Assembly (NCBI GenBank): GCA_018894105.1
Contig: CM032119.1
Location: 13,161,246 to 13,225,245, forward strand
DNA: 64,000 nt
Reading direction: 5' to 3'
From: Jacaranda mimosifolia
Lineage: Eukaryota; Streptophyta; Magnoliopsida; Lamiales; Bignoniaceae
Part shown: piece by piece, positions 12,195 through 23,800 of the stretch
Numbering within the stretch: the first letter of the stretch is position 1
Layout: every line of letters begins with the position of its first letter
Program-made: the position numbers and the translations under genes
Notes under the pieces: generated by a model
Database searches by the model: none
Seen by the model: the letters and a program-made list of their open reading frames with translations, nothing else
What the model was told of the DNA's origin: nothing

Positions 12195-14340
12195 CTGATG
12201 GATACCATCAAACTCAAAAAGTAATATATCATATTTCTGCACTCTTTTGCTTTCTCAGAACTCATCCATTTCTATAACCAAAATCCTATCAAGGACAACT
12301 CCTACAAAATTAGATAAAATCTTGTTATTACATATATACTACAAATAGAGAAGGCTACAAATAAAAGTGCAGCTTGATGGTGACAAACATAAATTAACAA
12401 TTCTTGCTTATACTTGACATGATTATTGGTTAAATGATATACCATTAATATAGGTATTTACCCCATATGTTAGGTGGAGTTTAATAAATATGTGCAAGTC
12501 AAGAAGGCCATGTCCTTTTAATGGCTAGACCAAAACAGATCAAAGCTCTTGCTGTATCTAAGTTAAAGCTATTCTGCCATCAATTTCATCTTCTCCAATG
12601 ATACTTTTGGAAGGTAAGAAATTATAAGATTTTTTTCCCTTAACCTACTGAAACTCTCTGACTAGAAAACTAGATTAAAGAGTGATACCATTTGGAAGCA
12701 ATCCAAGCAGCAGAAACTAGACTACAGGGCCAGCAAAAATAGCGAAATGATAACTATATTATTTCATTTAACTAAATGCAACAAGAGTAGAAGAAACTAA
12801 GAAGTAAGAAAGCATTAACATAGACAAGTTGCATATCAATAAAACTGTCTAGAATGATATTTATCTATATACCTTGCCTGTTTAAAAAGTTCCTTTGGCT
12901 CCTGAATAGTCGAATTTGGAAGTTGAGGCATTATTGGTGAAAAGACAACTTTATAAAGAGATGGAAGAGAATGAGAATCTCGCCAGTAATCACTTACAGG
13001 AGACAAGGATGGCAATCCCACGAATAATATCCAACACAATTCTTTGGAAGTCAATACCACATATAAGGAAAAATGTTCCAGTTGCAGTCATTCAACCAAT
13101 AAATATCAAACAAAATAAAGAGATCCATTCAAGTTCTCAAATTAAATATTGAAATAAAGCTGTAGAATTAGCTTCCTATTTGTTCACTAAGTTAAAACAG
13201 AGTAGTTGTTCAATACACTAATTGTTTAACCTTTCAAATTTTGCATGTGATTTCTAGCCCATAGTACTAAATTAACTAAGACATTAAATCAAGCATCTAA
13301 CATATGTGTCCCTTGAAAGGCAATAGAAGCGTGAGGCAAGGCACCAAGGAAATGGCATTCAACTTTATTTCTACAATAGAGGACTTCCTCCAAAAATTCA
13401 ATTGAAGATACAATCATTTTGAAGAATCTGTTGTGTCATCAAAAAAAACTTACAAAAGGATTTTGGCATCACCAAATGCTCCATCTTTTCTTGTCCCTTA
13501 AAAGCTTGACTCCTTAACAAAATTCAAAAGATATTCTGCCATCATACATGAAACCTCATATCCATACATCTTTCACAAGAATTGTAAGAGAACATGAGAA
13601 CTTTGATACTATTAGCCATTACCAAGAAGAGAGTACATAGAGTGAACCAAGCAGACCTTTGAAATTTTTAATTTGCATTTCAGAAGATGACAACACGTGA
13701 TCCGTGGTCCCTTAAACTTCTTTTTAACCTAAACCAGTAATTGTAGTAAATTTTATAAGAATGAAAAAAAGTGATACATGCAATTACTCTCATGTTTTGT
13801 GGCATTTGGAAAGAACGGCCACTAGTGGAGTACCAAAACATAATCAATTAGGAACTAAGATTAAAGCTGGACAACAACCATTATAGTTACAATGCAAGCG
13901 AGGGATGTTCAGAGAATACACCCATTGAAAACTCAAACTTTGTACTGTGCTATAAACCATTACACTAACTGGAAAGATCATAATTTCCTACAAATTTTGA
14001 ACAAACTGAATTGTGAGAAAGATAGCAGCCAAATACCTTCTATGCCTTTGTAATCCCTTTTATCAAATCTGCACAAAAACCATATTTCAAGGTAGAGATT
14101 ACAAGAAAACTTGAATTGTGTGGAGGGAGGGTTGGGGAGAAATCCACACCTAAATATTAGAGAGAGTTAAACAATACTAGAGAACATAGTCTAAGGAACA
14201 AGAGAACATAAAAGGAATTACAAACTAATTACCATACATAGACCGCCAAATTGAGCCGCCAAAAGAAAATCCACAACTACAGTTTTTGCTTAATTTTGGT
14301 TGGAAGTAAACAGTTTACCGCCAAAAGCAGAGTCTACACT
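12195..14340. other. Unassigned stretch upstream (minus sense) of the possible exon
   Basis: Might hold introns and other exons of the minus-strand candidate gene; the segment 12860-13091 is the only part with some coding look, in two competing frames. Nothing else is recognisable. It is less AT-rich than the neighbouring transposon deserts and lacks LTR or inverted-repeat structure. Confidence 0.3.
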
Positions 14341-14984
14341 ATATTATTTCTTTTCTTTTCTTTTCTTTTCTTTTTTCTTGGTTAGATTGTAAGACATATG
14401 AATAAAAATCCCAAAATATTTTTAAAAAAATCTTTCAAAAAATATGTAAGTTTTAAAATACTAGCTAACTTTTTTAGATAAATATTTTACTAATAATAAA
14501 TATATTTTTTAGTTAAATTTTCAAGTCTAAAATTTTTGAACTAAATTATTTATAACTTCTGAGATTAATGAAGTTGATGCATGGAGCTTTTTAATAGAAA
14601 GTTTACATAGTTGCGCAAATTGATTTGCATCAACAATGTTTTATTTTTAATTAACAAATCTTTAGAGAACAATACTTTTGGAGTTTTTAGATATATAAAT
14701 CAAAGCATATTAGGTTAAATCGCAAATTAATTTTAATAGAATTTTCTACTACGAATAAATGAATGCAATTAAAAGAAAATAATGTTTATAATTGAATAAT
14801 TAATGAGTAGAGAATGTCACAACTACTCAAGTCTAATTTCATCCAAAAAATTACATCAAAGGTTTGGAATATTGAAAAGTTAACGGAACAGGTTTTCAAC
14901 CAAAAAATAATTTTATTAAATTTTTGAATGTAAAAATCTATCTAAAGAGGTTTTTTAATAACTTTAACTATAAGCAATCATCAC
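14341..14984. other. AT-rich intergenic stretch with pentamer microsatellite
   Basis: (TTTTC)n at about 14348-14373, then AT-rich sequence without coding potential or clear element ends. Confidence 0.4.
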
Positions 14985-15284
14985 CAAGGGTGTAAGATGA
15001 GTCAGGTTGGCTCGATTATAGCTCGACTCAAGTTTGAGCTTTATAATGAGCTGAGTTTAAGCCTTGATTTAGTTGTTCGGCTCGTGAGATTTTTTCTATT
15101 TTTAAATATTTGTATATGTTAATTAAATAATTATTATATATTAATAACTTTACTTTTTTATCTATTTTAAATATTTTATATATAATATTAAATAATTATT
15201 ATATATTAATAATTAAATTTTATTAAGTTGAGCTCCAGTTCAAGCCCAATTTTTTTTTTTCGAACTCGACTTATTTACACCCCG
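14985..15284. mobile_element. Non-autonomous hAT-type element, 300 bp
   Basis: Flanked by perfect 8 bp direct repeats ATCATCAC (14977-14984 and 15285-15292), the target-duplication length of the hAT superfamily. Ends are short inverted repeats: CAAGGGTGTAAG at the left and, read inverted from the right, CGGGGTGTAAAT, each followed by GAGTCGAG-like sequence. The interior is rich in GAGCTCG/CGAGCT motifs. It is too small to encode transposase. Related GGGTGTAAA plus GAGCTC-rich sequences occur near 15840-16140, 49300-49720 and 50965-51150. Confidence 0.8.
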
Positions 15285-18200
15285 ATCATCACTGAAATTT
15301 CATTCTATAACAAACATCATAATGATATATTAGTAAAATTTATTTATTTTTAATGATATATCTTTTAGATACAAGTACATCATGTGTAATTTTGCAAAAA
15401 AACACTTGTAACCCAAACAATTACAGTACACATACTTTTATCGTTCAATATGTTATATTCTACTAATTACCACTAAATAATTATGTGTTTACACCAAGGC
15501 AATGACGGATCTAGGGCATCAATGGCTCCCTGCACGCCCTTTCCCTTCCCCGCCCCTTCAAAATTTTGTATACATTTTTTAAATTTTCTAATATTTCTAT
15601 ATATTTTTAAACTTTAGTAATAATTTTTCCAATATTTTTATACATTTTTAAATCTTTGTAATAATTTTCAGTTTATATATATTTAAAATTTTAGTAATAA
15701 TTTTTATTAATTCTTTACCTATTTAGTTTTGTAAAGTTTAAAATAAAATTTTAGGTTCATATTTACAATCAAATAATTTACAATTAAGTTCGGCTTATGC
15801 CCATTAGGGCACTTTTATTTTATATGTTTGAGAAAATATTTGTCAAAAATAGACTTAGAAATTAAAAATTCAAGCTCGGCTCATTTAAGCTTCAATTATC
15901 AGTTATAAACAAATGTAAGTTCGAAGTCGAAACTGAGTTTGACCTCAAACTCAAATAAAATAATAGTAATATAATATATTTATCAGTAAGATAAAAAAAA
16001 CAATATTTTAAATATATATCCGCTCACAAGCATCGAGCATAAATACATATAACTCGAGACCAATTCAAAAATACAGATCGAACTCAAAATAGCTCTAACT
16101 TGAGCTCAGCTAGTGAGGCTCGTGAGCTGACTTCATTCATTTGCACTTGTAATTTAAATTCAATTGTTGAATAATACTAGATGAACTAAAGAATCACCAG
16201 CACAAAATATTTTATTAAAATTTTCTTCATTGCGGCTTATTATTTTATTTTTAATATTTTCTTCTTAATGCTAAATGCTACTAAATTTATGTTAACTTAT
16301 ATTACAAAAAGTAGTTCATTGTCACACTTTTCTTTGGTCCACTTTTATATAAGTTGAAGCAAAAGTATCATGTACTTATTTCAAATTAAAATTGTAAGCA
16401 TAATTAAAATTGTTAATGAGCCTAACTTATATTATATATAAATTACATAAAAAGTAATCAATATGTTAACCCATATCCAATTTATTATGAAATCAAAAAT
16501 CCCAAAGCTTCACATTTAAATTAGAAGGACGAAAAGTGAAACTTAATTTCCAGAAAACCATAAGAATGTAAATTAATACTCTCTCTTTTATGGATCCATC
16601 TCACATCAACAATGCAATGCTTAAAATTTATATGTAGTTTTTAGTAAATTTCTCTTCATGTAGTATAACTTGTCACAATCTATTTTCGAGGCATAAGATT
16701 GTTAATTTACCAACTAATATATCCCATAACCCTATGCAATATCCCAACACCATGATCTCATTATGTCTAAATTACAAAGTAAACATGCTTCTAAATTATA
16801 TGGTACAAAATTCATCTTAATTGCTTTCTAATTTAACTTATTCAAGTAATATATACTTATGATTTTAAATTTTTATGAGCTTATTTAATAGATAAGTTTT
16901 TTCTTATAAAAAAGTAATACATAAGTTTTTAAGAAATTCTTTTGAATATCGATTCAATGGAATTCTTAGGTTTAAACAATATTTTGAACTTACATGTTAT
17001 TTAATCTAAAATATATTGCATATGACTTTAAGTTTTGTATTGTTTTAAAATTTAAAAAATTAAAATTTATATCCAGTTAAAATATATTCATCATACACAA
17101 CATACTTTATCATTAGAATTCATTAATTTCACGAAAGATGTTCATAATGAAAGCATATATATGTATATATTAGAAATGCTAAATATAAATACCTGAATAA
17201 ATTCTTTTGCATCTCTACCCAATAAGGAAAATTTAACCCATGTTTGTGCATTCCTAAAATATTATTAAAACCAATTTTTACTGAAATTTTCCTTTTTTTT
17301 TCCAGTATTTGTTTCCCGCTTATATCAATTATAGGGCACCACAAACAGTTTAAGAGTAAAGGAGGGAAATACTTGGGATTAAATTTTAACTTTTTCAAGT
17401 AGGTTTGAATACGCTCCCATCATGAATAGAACTTGTTCTTCATCTTCTGACACTTTCATCGTCACATACATCTTCATAATTTACAGGTTTGTTCAGTTAA
17501 TGATCTCTCTTATTTTCTTAGTTGTTCATGTATATTCTTATAAAGCCATTTATGTTAATTTCATCCGTATATATATGGTAATTCATGTGTAATTAAGGGG
17601 GAGTTCTCTTTGGGTTCCGAGGGAAATGGTTGAATCAAATTTAGATTTTCTATTTAATGTAAATGGGTGTGGCCCTAATTATATAGATGCCAAAGATCAG
17701 GAATTTTGTTTAGGTTCACTTGATCATCTGATTATACTCTATTTTCATCTGATTATTCTCTGCATAGTGAAGTATAACTATGTTCAATAGATTTTACTAT
17801 GGTGAACATCCTTTCTGTATCATAAGGTTATATTTAGGCTTAGGGTTAGAGAAATAACCGATATATGATGGCCAATAGGCAAAAAGAAAGAAAGAAAGAA
17901 AGGGAAAAAATGACAATGAAAAAATGGATGGTAAGATAACAAGTTCTATTTTGAGCCAAGATTTAGGTCATATTATGAAACATTCATGGCAAAAAGGAGC
18001 AAAGGTGGATAAATTACTTAATACATATTGGGTTGTATTTTAGATATAGCACAAAAAATGTGTACTACATTTACTCACTGCATGGGCTGACTTGCATCAT
18101 TCATTTAGACTAATTGTCAATATATATATATATATAAGAGTCATTTCAAGCACCCACTTCTCCTGACCTGTATCAATAAGAAACTTTGCCAGAGACACAC

Positions 18201-19507
18201 CCCTAAACCATGTTCCAACCTCTCTTCCAAAAAGCTTGTCTCTAATAAATTATTCAGAAAGCTCCCATATAAAAATAGGAAAAGTAAAAAAATTGAAGAC
18301 AGTGTAAATATGGTGATAGTGTGAGAGCTTTTAGTATTAGTAAAATAACAGAAACTTCAGGAGTTGATTAAAAATTCTTTGCTGCTAATGGAAAAAGGAT
18401 TTAGCAGGAGATGAACTTTTCATGTGTTTTTTATTCTTTTAAGTTCAAGCTGCTAATAATCCAACACAAAAGCAATGTGAGATTGTTTGTCCAAGTACTG
18501 TTAAAGTATGTGTTGCTGTTTGAAATTTGGACTATGGCTAAGTGGATAGCACCAAAACAAATATAGAAAACATTTCATTTGGAATATAGAACTCACCATT
18601 CTTTCATATACTACTCACATTTTATAATACATTTTATGATTCATAAAGTCATTTTTAAATATCAAAATTACTAAAGGGTGGTTTGTTAATTGATTATGAT
18701 GAAGCAGATTCAAAAGTCTTTAAACAAAATCTAATAATTATGTTTTCTGCATATTGTTTTCTTGATGCTAGATTTCAGGGGATGAATATGTACTTCCATT
18801 GATGATTTATATGGTTGTTACTTGTTAGCGCCAAATATGATGCTTAGCTATTGTACATTAAGAATGCCATCTAAACGAGTGAGCCTCCTTAATTTTCATT
18901 TTGACATACAGTTCATGAGTGTATTATAATTCTCAATGCTTTAATGTTTTTTTTCTTAGAAAAGATACAATTGATTTTTCTTTCTTTATGCATATTTCCT
19001 TCATTCAGCTTCCAAAATATGGCTACGTATAATTCACAGAGTCAATTTTGTAGAATATTTTTATCTCATGAAAAGCATGTGAAACAGTTATAATAAATCT
19101 CAAAGATGCAGTGATATACAAAATATATGAATACCGAGAATCATAACAATATAGTGATAAATTTGAGACATGGTAATGACATGGAGCTCTGACTTAAAAG
19201 AAAACCAATTGAATCGACAACTCCACTTGTCAGGCAATGAAGAGCACTTGGGCAGTCAATGCCAGGTCCTTCTAGACACGTTGTAATGCAATATCTCGGG
19301 CCCAGTCTAGCAGCACACACAAATTAATACTTGGTGTATTATGCTCATACTTATGATAACATACAAACTTTCTGCACACCATCTCATGCGAAGTTTCAAC
19401 ATCTGGTTCTTAAAGTTCTGTAGGAAAAACAGGAGTAAAAGAATTGCCCTAAGTAGATATGCCCTTTTTAATTTTTAAGACAAATCTTTAGCTATCTGCC
19501 TTTAATC

Positions 19508-19531
19508 ATCTCTCTCTCTCTCTCTCTCTCT
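19508..19531. repeat. (TC)n microsatellite
   Basis: Twelve uninterrupted TC dinucleotides. Confidence 0.9.
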
Positions 19532-20680
19532 AGCTGAAGGAATTCTTTAGAGTAAAATAAGGCAGCATTAGATGTGAAACAAGGATTGCGAAAGATTGTA
19601 CAATCACAAGAGCCAAAATTGAGGCAACAACTTTACTTTTCTTATGTTTAACATAAATGAAATTCATTAAATAAAAGGAGTTATTTACGAGGAATTATTT
19701 TAGCTTCTATCGTTAAGTGAATTTTAGTCCTCATAATAGAGGCTTAACCTAGTTAAAATCAGTCTTTGCTATGAGAATTGAGATTAGTGAATGCAACAGT
19801 TAACTAAATTGATCATTTGTGCTTTAATAGTTTTCTAGTTCCACTATGCATTTTGGTCCTATGTAATTTGGTTTCATGGTAATGTTATCCTCATCTTATA
19901 ACTTTCACTTTCTATACTGCAATTCGAAAGAACTCTTTCTATTTTGAGTACCTAGCTTCAATTATATGCTACCAAAAATAAAACTATCTATGTGCCCAGA
20001 ATGGTCAATAAGAATTAAATTGACAAATTGAGTATAAGTTCATGATGAAACTATTTTTCTTGACTGGTTTTTGTACTGATTTTTCTTTTGTTCTTGAAAC
20101 AGGCCTTGTATGCTTAGAATGTGGTTTTTAACTATAGACTGTAAGGCTACACACATACAACGCCTACAAAGATAGACATGAAATAGTAAGGATAATGTCT
20201 AGCTATTAATGATAGTATCAAACCAACAAATGGTAGATTTTTATAATAATATCATCCATGAGATCTAATTTTTGGTCTTTCTCTATATTAAATATTACTT
20301 CAACTATCTTTTTTGAACTAATATCCTCTTTGCATGTCCTAAAAGGAAGAAAGAATGGAAAATACAAATCAAGAGATATTCTTGTGATGGGAAAGACTGA
20401 GAGGAGAAAAACTTAGATAATATCTATATAGAATTATACTACTCCTTGGACTTAGAATTCTAAATTAGGTATCTATACTTCTATAGTACCTTTTGTTTTT
20501 CTTCACTTTACTATTATTTTTTTACCTTGTCACTATTTTATGTTCTAAATATGTTTGGGATGAGATTCTTATATGTTTGTCTTTTAAAGATTGTTTTTTC
20601 TTTTGTTGGTAATTCTTGTTCCAAGGTGTATGTGGACAAGTTTCTTTTAGCATCCTATTTTCCAACCCCATCTTTCAGCA

Positions 20681-20721
<41 letters not shown>

Positions 20722-20752
20722 GATATATGGGTCTATATATATATATATATAT
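20681..20752. repeat. Compound (TC)n(TA)n microsatellite
   Basis: About 12 TC units run directly into TA repeats with a short interruption. It lies inside an 85-codon open frame that ends in repeated Tyr-Ile, which is therefore an artefact of the repeat. Confidence 0.9.
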
Positions 20753-21081
20753 CTTTTTTCCATGATATTACTCATGAGGACTGAATATAGTGAGGAATGG
20801 GTAACTAATGACTATAACTATTTTATGCTGAGTTGTTTCCTCAAGGTCTTATTTTTTATGCTGACTGCAACCAATAGAGACTTAGTACCATTAAGTGTCG
20901 TCACTACTCTATTTTGAGATGCAGAGGCCATAGTATCCTAATTATAGTAATCCACAAAGGTTAAAATTTCTACTGAAACTAAATCAAGTATGCCCTTCTA
21001 CAATGATTATAATAACTTTAAAGAAGCTCATTTTTTGAAAATGCTCTACAAGTCCTGCAATTCAGGCAATTATTATGAGGG

Positions 21082-21324
21082 TCTTCTTCTCTTGAGTGTG
21101 TGGTGAATTTGAGTCACAAAACAGTTGTAACTTTACACAAAGCACATAAAGGGGTTCTCAACTCGAATTATCTTGATAAAGCAGTTAAAGTTATGCGAGT
21201 TCTTAAGACATATGGTGAACTTGATATATTTGCATACAATGATTTCATTAGTGTTCTAGCTGAATATTGGAGCAATGATGATGAAGTGGTATCTCAAGCC
21301 TATGTAGATAGTGACCTGGAATAA
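21082..21324 (+). pseudogene. Pentatricopeptide repeat (PPR) gene fragment
   Basis: About 80 codons, SLECVVNLSHK through AEYWSNDDEVV. The stretch from about 21157 (LNSNYLDKAVKVMRVLKTYG) followed by ELDIFAYNDFIS has the spacing and key residues of a plant P-class PPR motif (hydrophobic helix A, then D-x-F-A-Y-N-x-x-I-S). Real PPR proteins have many such motifs over hundreds of residues; here only one to two remain, bounded upstream by an in-frame stop at 21076-21078 and downstream by TAA TAA. The residues around the first motif have diverged from the usual pattern. It is best read as a degenerate fragment of an organellar RNA-binding protein gene. Confidence 0.55.
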
Positions 21325-23097
21325 TAAGTAAGTACAGGTATAAATAATTGTTCCCGCTTGAGCTTTAATCATTTGTGCTTTAATAGTTTTCTGGTCTCGT
21401 GTTCACCTTTGTCCATTCTAGTTTGGTTTTACTTTATCCCCATCTTACTTTCGCTTTCTTTTTCAAGCATGTTGCTGATCATGATGGAAGAATTTCATGG
21501 AGGAATCAAATATTTGAGGTACTTTATTCTACAGCATTCCTTTTGTCATTGATTCTGGTGCCAAAATGCATGTTATGAAATTTGCAGTTTATTTTTTGAA
21601 TGTAATGTGGAAGCTACTGATGTAGTATGATTCCTTATATGGCCTGAACTTTGTCGGTTTAATTTACATTTTTGGGATTTTTTTTTTTGATGTTGTCACA
21701 TATGATTTGGTCTGCTGCCACATGTTGCTTTTGGTAGCGGACTTCTTGTAATTTAGTTGCGGTTTGGCTCTTGTAAGGAAAAAGATATGAAGCTGGTATT
21801 TTGGATTAGATTTTGGATGTTTTGCAAGATCTGAACTTTAGAAGTTAAAAACATTTTACTTGGCATTTTCTGTTGCTAATTTAAACATAGTCAAGATGAG
21901 AACGGAATTGGATTCAAATTGAGGGATTGGCTTTGCATGGAATGTCTATAGAGAGCAGACTTTTTAGTTTTATTTTGTTTGTCGCTGAAAAGTAATGAAA
22001 GGATTAGATGCTAGAATAATTTGCTCCTTGAATTTTGACTTAGATTTGGTTTGCTTGTTACAAAGTTGGATGCTCTGCTAATTTTGGACAGTCATTTGGA
22101 GCTTTCTGCACACTCTTTTGTGGATTTTGTTGGCACTAGGACTTGATTTTTGTATCTATTATGCTGCTACAATGTTATTTTGTTTTGCTCAAATCGTATG
22201 AACTATATGTTGTTGCTTTGCATTTGTTGTTGCCAATTTGAATCTTGAAGCTTGTACCTATTGCTGCTTCATTACCTGTGACAACAACTTCTTTGAGCAG
22301 TTAATTTTGGTAAGCTAAATCTGTTTCCTAATGCTATTGTGATCTAACAATTGGTTACAATTATGGCAAATTCTGGTTTTGTTTGGATGATGAATTTGAA
22401 ATATGTTAGATGATAAAACTACATGGCATTCTTGAAACTAGCTGGTTATCCTGGAACTCATAGTTTGATCAGATTTTTCTTGATGGCAAGAAGTGGTCTG
22501 CTATCATAGAATTGTCTAAATTATCTAGATGAGGTTCTAAATTGTCTCACTAAGTTGCTAGTTTTAATTCTAATATGATAATGGAAAGAAGAGCAGGGCA
22601 TCTAGCCTTGAATTTTCTTGCTGAAAAGATGTGCTGCTAGGCGTCCATTATATGTTGAAATTATTTGAAGTCAAACACAAAACTTGGTTTGACATAGTTG
22701 CCAAAACTGTTCCAGCTTTGAATGGACAACGGGCATCTTTGGGCTGAAGGGAAGGTCAGACTTTTGTTGCAAGTATAATTTGATCATGGGTCATTTAGAG
22801 CATAATTGTTTTGCTGAAAATCTTGTTAGAAAAGGAAATCAAACTTGGTACCTTGGGCGCCAGAAATTCTGTTGCTAGTTGTGGATTTTGGGACTCGAAA
22901 TCTACTCCAATCCAAGTAGTGATTTCATTTACTAATATAGGGTATTGACTTAATTGGTGCAAAATTGAAGCCAAGGTTGCCAAAAGGACTCGTTAGTGGA
23001 GGGACAATTTATTAGCTAAATTTTGCTAGGCCATTTGAAGGTGTAATGGAAATTAATCTTAAGCTTAAGGACTGGGCAGACTTGATGAAAATAAAAC
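21325..23097. other. Unassigned stretch left of the copia element
   Basis: Mildly less AT-rich than average, with many TTTGTTG/TTGCTG-like strings, but no sustained frame, splice pattern, or LTR or inverted-repeat structure that I can recognise. Confidence 0.35.
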
Positions 23098-23755
23098 TAT
23101 TGATTTTGCCTTGAAATTTGGGGCTTCATTGACAAAGAATAGAAGAAATGGAGCGAGTCAGAGCGAAGCGGTCGAAATAGGCATGAAGAGCGCACCTTAG
23201 CGCACATTGGCAGGACACCATGCGCTGGGGCACAAGGATATGAATGCCATGGCACGTAGCAAGACAATAAATAGGGAAAAACACACCTCGTACGCCCCAA
23301 TGCAAGTTTTTTGCTCCCCGGTGCGTAGTGAATAGTAACTTTACGTCTTGTGCCCCGACGCAAACTTTCTGCCCAACATTCGATTTTCTTGGCACAAGTT
23401 AGTTTTGTGCATGCCGGTACGCAAGTCATGCACTCCCCGATGCATGGCGGATACTCACTTCACCTAGGACTCTACTTCACGAGTATTTAATCAATTTTCT
23501 TTCAGGACAAATAGACGAGACACATACACGATAGATTCTAACTGCTTTTGAGATAGTTTTTCGAGATGGAGTCTAGAAAGAGGATGTTAGGTGTTCTCGT
23601 GAAGTTTGTGGGATTCAAGTTTGTATCTGCACTTTGATTTGAGATCAATAAAATTCCTTTTCTTTGTTCGGTAGATTAGGCACATAGCTGAACCACGTTA
23701 AATCTCATTGTCACTTTATATTGAATTACTTTACTGTTATTTCATAGTTTTAACA
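23098..23755 (+). mobile_element. 5' LTR of Ty1/copia element, family B
   Basis: A 658 bp repeat matching 27806-28444. It starts TATTGATTTTGCC where the 3' copy has TGTTGATTTTGCC, so the terminal TG has mutated, and ends CATAGTTTTAACA. It contains a GC-richer block (about 23155-23460) with recurring GCGCAAG/GGGCGCA-like words where the two LTRs differ most, largely by C-to-T and G-to-A changes plus a small indel. No clear 5 bp target duplication flanks the pair (AAAAC versus ATAGA). The reverse-strand open frames of 89-110 codons are LTR shadows. Confidence 0.85.
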
Positions 23756-23773
23756 ATAACCTGAGTTTCAACA

Positions 23774-23787
23774 AATTGGTACCGGAG
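23774..23787 (+). promoter_or_regulatory. Probable primer binding site
   Basis: AATTGGTACCGGAG, close to the TGGTATCAGAGC complement of initiator methionine tRNA used by most plant copia elements, lies about 20 bp beyond the LTR end. It has several mismatches, so it is either diverged or decayed. Confidence 0.5.
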
Positions 23788-23800
23788 TAGGTTGGATTAG

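Larger units (their letters stand above)
15293..21081. other. Long gene-poor AT-rich stretch
   Basis: No convincing gene. Contents: a GACGGATC...CCCCGCCCCTTC block near 15506-15560 that looks like repeat debris; a GAGCTC-rich segment at about 15840-16140 similar to the 14985 element; (AAAG)n near 17881-17902; (TA)n at about 18119-18137; and the microsatellites listed separately. A minus-strand open frame at 17398-17129 (89 codons) has no recognisable motif and is probably chance. Confidence 0.4.

Noticed and set aside
17129..17398. 89-codon minus-strand frame
   Set aside because: No recognisable motif, AT-rich codon use like the surroundings, and no splice or promoter support.
20527..20784. 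85-codon plus-strand frame with hydrophobic start
   Set aside because: The second half is the translation of a TC/TA microsatellite; no homology and no start context support.
23097..23429. Minus-strand frames of 89-110 codons rich in Cys and Arg
   Set aside because: They lie within the copia LTR and have matching but broken counterparts in the other LTR.
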